A program made the translations under genes and the position numbers. A stretch of DNA of 15,411 nucleotides from CAYIYO01 sp964367715. Lineage in GTDB: Bacteria > Chlamydiota > Chlamydiia > Chlamydiales > Criblamydiaceae. Shown here one piece after another: positions 15,250-15,411 of this stretch. How positions within the stretch are numbered: the stretch's first letter is position 1; the number at the start of each line of letters is the position of its first letter. The DNA lies in NCBI GenBank assembly GCA_964367715.1, contig CAYIYO010000045.1, positions 1-15,411 of the forward strand. Reading direction: 5' to 3'. The notes under the pieces are model-generated. The model was not told where the DNA came from. It worked only from the letters and a program-made list of their open reading frames with translations, and did no database searches.

Positions 15250-15411
15250 TATACACAAGTGAATTCAAAAATTGGCTTTTTGAGCATGTCAAAGCCCCGG
15301 GATTCACCGATCGAAAGTCGGTTCATATTATTAATATTAAACGACTTTCGATCGGTCAATCGCGGGAGCTTTCACATCGCTCAAAAACCGATTCTTGATT
15401 TCACTTGTGTA
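15250..15411. mobile_element. Long imperfect palindrome, MITE-like element (copy B), cut by window end
   Basis: The outer left arm starts with the same 26 nt as the 48-bp palindrome at 12548. The window ends in TTTCACTTGTGTA, the reverse complement of its start. Arms of about 70 nt each pair with a few mismatches. The inner 15 bp are perfect (15306-15320 with 15342-15356, core CGATCGAAAGTCG) around a 21-nt AT-rich loop. The total of about 162 bp, the lack of coding and the TA at the outer edge suit a miniature inverted-repeat element that needs a transposase in trans. No such enzyme is recognisable here. Confidence 0.75.

Larger units (their letters stand above)
14679..15411. other. Gene-free right end of the window
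   Basis: No intact gene is visible. From left to right it holds the AT-rich leader of the EEP gene, a frameshifted gene remnant, the second 27-bp repeat, a GC-rich hairpin segment and a long imperfect palindrome, listed separately. A frame open on the minus strand at 14925-15176 runs through the hairpin and repeat and is not taken as a gene in itself. Confidence 0.6.

Noticed and set aside
12463..15411. CRISPR array
   Set aside because: Repeats are few, palindromic and not regularly spaced; no cas genes are present.

Overview
The window looks like chromosome from a member of the Chlamydiae, most likely one of the amoeba-associated (environmental) lineages rather than the animal Chlamydiaceae. 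Four things support this. There is an intact hrcA-grpE-dnaK operon whose HrcA is longer than usual at its C-terminus, as chlamydial HrcA is. A VIT/CCC1-like membrane protein overlaps a metal P-type ATPase, a gene pair I recall from Chlamydia. There is a large (about 115 kDa class) NAD-dependent glutamate dehydrogenase. The core genes use C/T-rich wobble positions and sit in a compact layout. I do not name a genus. The assignment is inferred from gene content and recall, not from a search.

Layout. 78-1430 (-) encodes an unrecognised 450-residue protein with a predicted helical or coiled-coil part. A divergent AT-rich spacer separates it from a + strand metal module: a VIT-like protein (1616-2374) overlapping by 4 bp a P1B-type ATPase (2371 to a 100-N assembly gap at 4383-4482). 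After the gap lies the NAD-dependent glutamate dehydrogenase (4646-7705). Thirteen bases behind its stop comes the stress operon: a CIRCE operator, a near-consensus housekeeping promoter, then hrcA, grpE and dnaK. A strong intrinsic terminator (11583-11614) ends the operon. A convergent UbiA-like membrane protein follows (11617-12462, -).

From about 12463 to the end the sequence changes character to a low-GC accessory region built of mobile debris. It holds a perfect 48-bp palindrome (12548-12595); a promoter plus terminator-like hairpin in front of a truncated IS1182-like transposase; the 3' part of a tRNA-Thr(CGT)-like gene; a GGGGTCA-type repeat; an AT-rich gene for an endonuclease/exonuclease/phosphatase (EEP) domain protein with all catalytic motifs (13350-14678, -); a frameshifted gene remnant; a GC-rich hairpin; and a roughly 160-nt imperfect palindrome that shares its outer sequence with the 48-bp palindrome. 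Two copies of an identical 27-bp sequence lie near the two ends of this region.

Working together: the hrcA operon makes the DnaK/GrpE chaperone pair and its own repressor under CIRCE control. The metal pair probably handles a divalent transition metal; the ATPase signatures (SPC, HEGGT) point to the P1B-4 subgroup (Co/Fe/Zn) rather than Cd/Zn ZntA. The glutamate dehydrogenase feeds glutamate carbon into the TCA cycle. The accessory region's only intact-looking cargo is the EEP protein. The strongest leads for something undescribed are the palindromic repeat family and this cargo gene.
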